Assembly (NCBI GenBank): GCA_946479535.1
Contig: CAMLGP010000179.1
Location: forward strand, 1 to 6,350
DNA length: 6,350 nucleotides
Origin: an uncultured Bacteroidota bacterium
GTDB taxonomy: Bacteria > Bacteroidota > Bacteroidia > Chitinophagales > Chitinophagaceae
Direction: 5' to 3'
A program made the position numbers and the translations under genes. Below, piece after piece: positions 6,050 to 6,350 of this stretch. Under the pieces are notes generated by a model. The model had not been told where the DNA came from and did no database searches. It saw only the letters and a program-made list of their open reading frames with translations. How positions within the stretch are numbered: position 1 is the stretch's first letter; every line of letters starts with the position of its first letter.

Positions 6050-6350
6050 ATGCGGTTTATTGTAGTTCCCATATTAATAGTACTTGTGATGACCCAGACT
6101 TTCAGCCACTGGTTTGTGGTGCTGGCCTTCAATATCAACCGGGACTATATCGCAAAGAATCTCTGTGAAAATCGTTACCGCCCCAAAATGCACTGTAATG
6201 GTAACTGCGTGCTGATGAAGAAACTTAAAGAAAAGGAAAAAGAGGAGCAGAATCAGCCGGCCGCCAAAACAGAGATCAGTATCATTGTACTTTCTTCCAA
6301 GACATATTTCGCTAATACATTAACTCCGGTTCATGTGCAGACAAAAACAG
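6050..6350 (+). CDS. Small single-pass membrane protein with C-x9-C-x3-C motif (3' end outside window)
   Basis: An open frame from the ATG at 6050 continues to the window edge, with 100 residues visible. It begins with a hydrophobic segment (residues 3-27) that acts as a signal anchor or signal peptide. Next comes NRDYIAKNLCENRYRP and MHCNGNCVLMKKLKEKEKE, giving C39, C49 and C53 (C-x9-C-x3-C), followed by a Lys/Glu-rich stretch (58-66). This resembles a family of short uncharacterised Bacteroidota proteins with a conserved YI-x(3)-LC-x-N and C-x-G-x-C-x-L-x-K-x-L pattern. By the positive-inside rule the orientation is unclear, but an N-terminal signal would place the cysteines in the periplasm. 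Three cysteines and a nearby His48 suggest metal or thiol chemistry; copper is a guess from the nos context. No function is established. Confidence 0.72.
   Translation, partial: MRFIVVPILIVLVMTQTFSHWFVVLAFNINRDYIAKNLCENRYRPKMHCNGNCVLMKKLKEKEKEEQNQPAAKTEISIIVLSSKTYFANTLTPVHVQTKT

Overview
The window carries most of a nitrous oxide reductase (nos) gene cluster of the clade II (atypical) kind, almost certainly from a Bacteroidota bacterium and probably a Chitinophagaceae-like one. Three things point there: a moderate-GC, A/T-rich style with few Shine-Dalgarno sites; a NosZ with a Sec/lipoprotein signal instead of a twin-arginine signal; and the order cytochrome c - nosZ - membrane protein/nosL - nosD - nosF - nosY. 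The family-level placement is an inference from protein style, not from a search.

Layout, all on the + strand: 1-177 is the 3' end of a c-type cytochrome gene. 192-2183 is nosZ, the catalytic N2O reductase, with all seven CuZ histidines and the CuA ligands. 2237-3265 is one reading frame that joins a four-helix membrane domain to a NosL copper-chaperone domain. 3275-4510 is nosD, 4507-5229 nosF and 5222-5989 nosY. A 60-base gap (5990-6049) holds a good Bacteroidota -7 promoter match, and at 6050 a small membrane protein with a C-x9-C-x3-C pattern begins and runs off the right edge.

How it works together: the cytochrome probably passes electrons to the CuA centre of NosZ, which reduces N2O to N2 at CuZ. 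NosL brings copper, and the NosDFY ABC complex (periplasmic beta-helix NosD, ATPase NosF, membrane NosY) powers copper delivery and CuZ assembly on NosZ. The genes are tightly packed: 14 bases between cytochrome and nosZ, 53 between nosZ and nosL, 9 between nosL and the ATG of nosD, then overlaps of 4 and 8 bases. This indicates one transcript with translational coupling of nosDFY. No nosR or nosX is seen in the window.

The system itself is known. The parts that most deserve a second look are the membrane-protein/NosL fusion with an internal lipobox, the His/Met-rich periplasmic loops of its uncharacterised N-terminal domain, and the cysteine-patterned small membrane protein downstream. There is no gene-free stretch over 300 bases, and I saw no tRNA, rRNA, CRISPR array, insertion sequence or long repeat.
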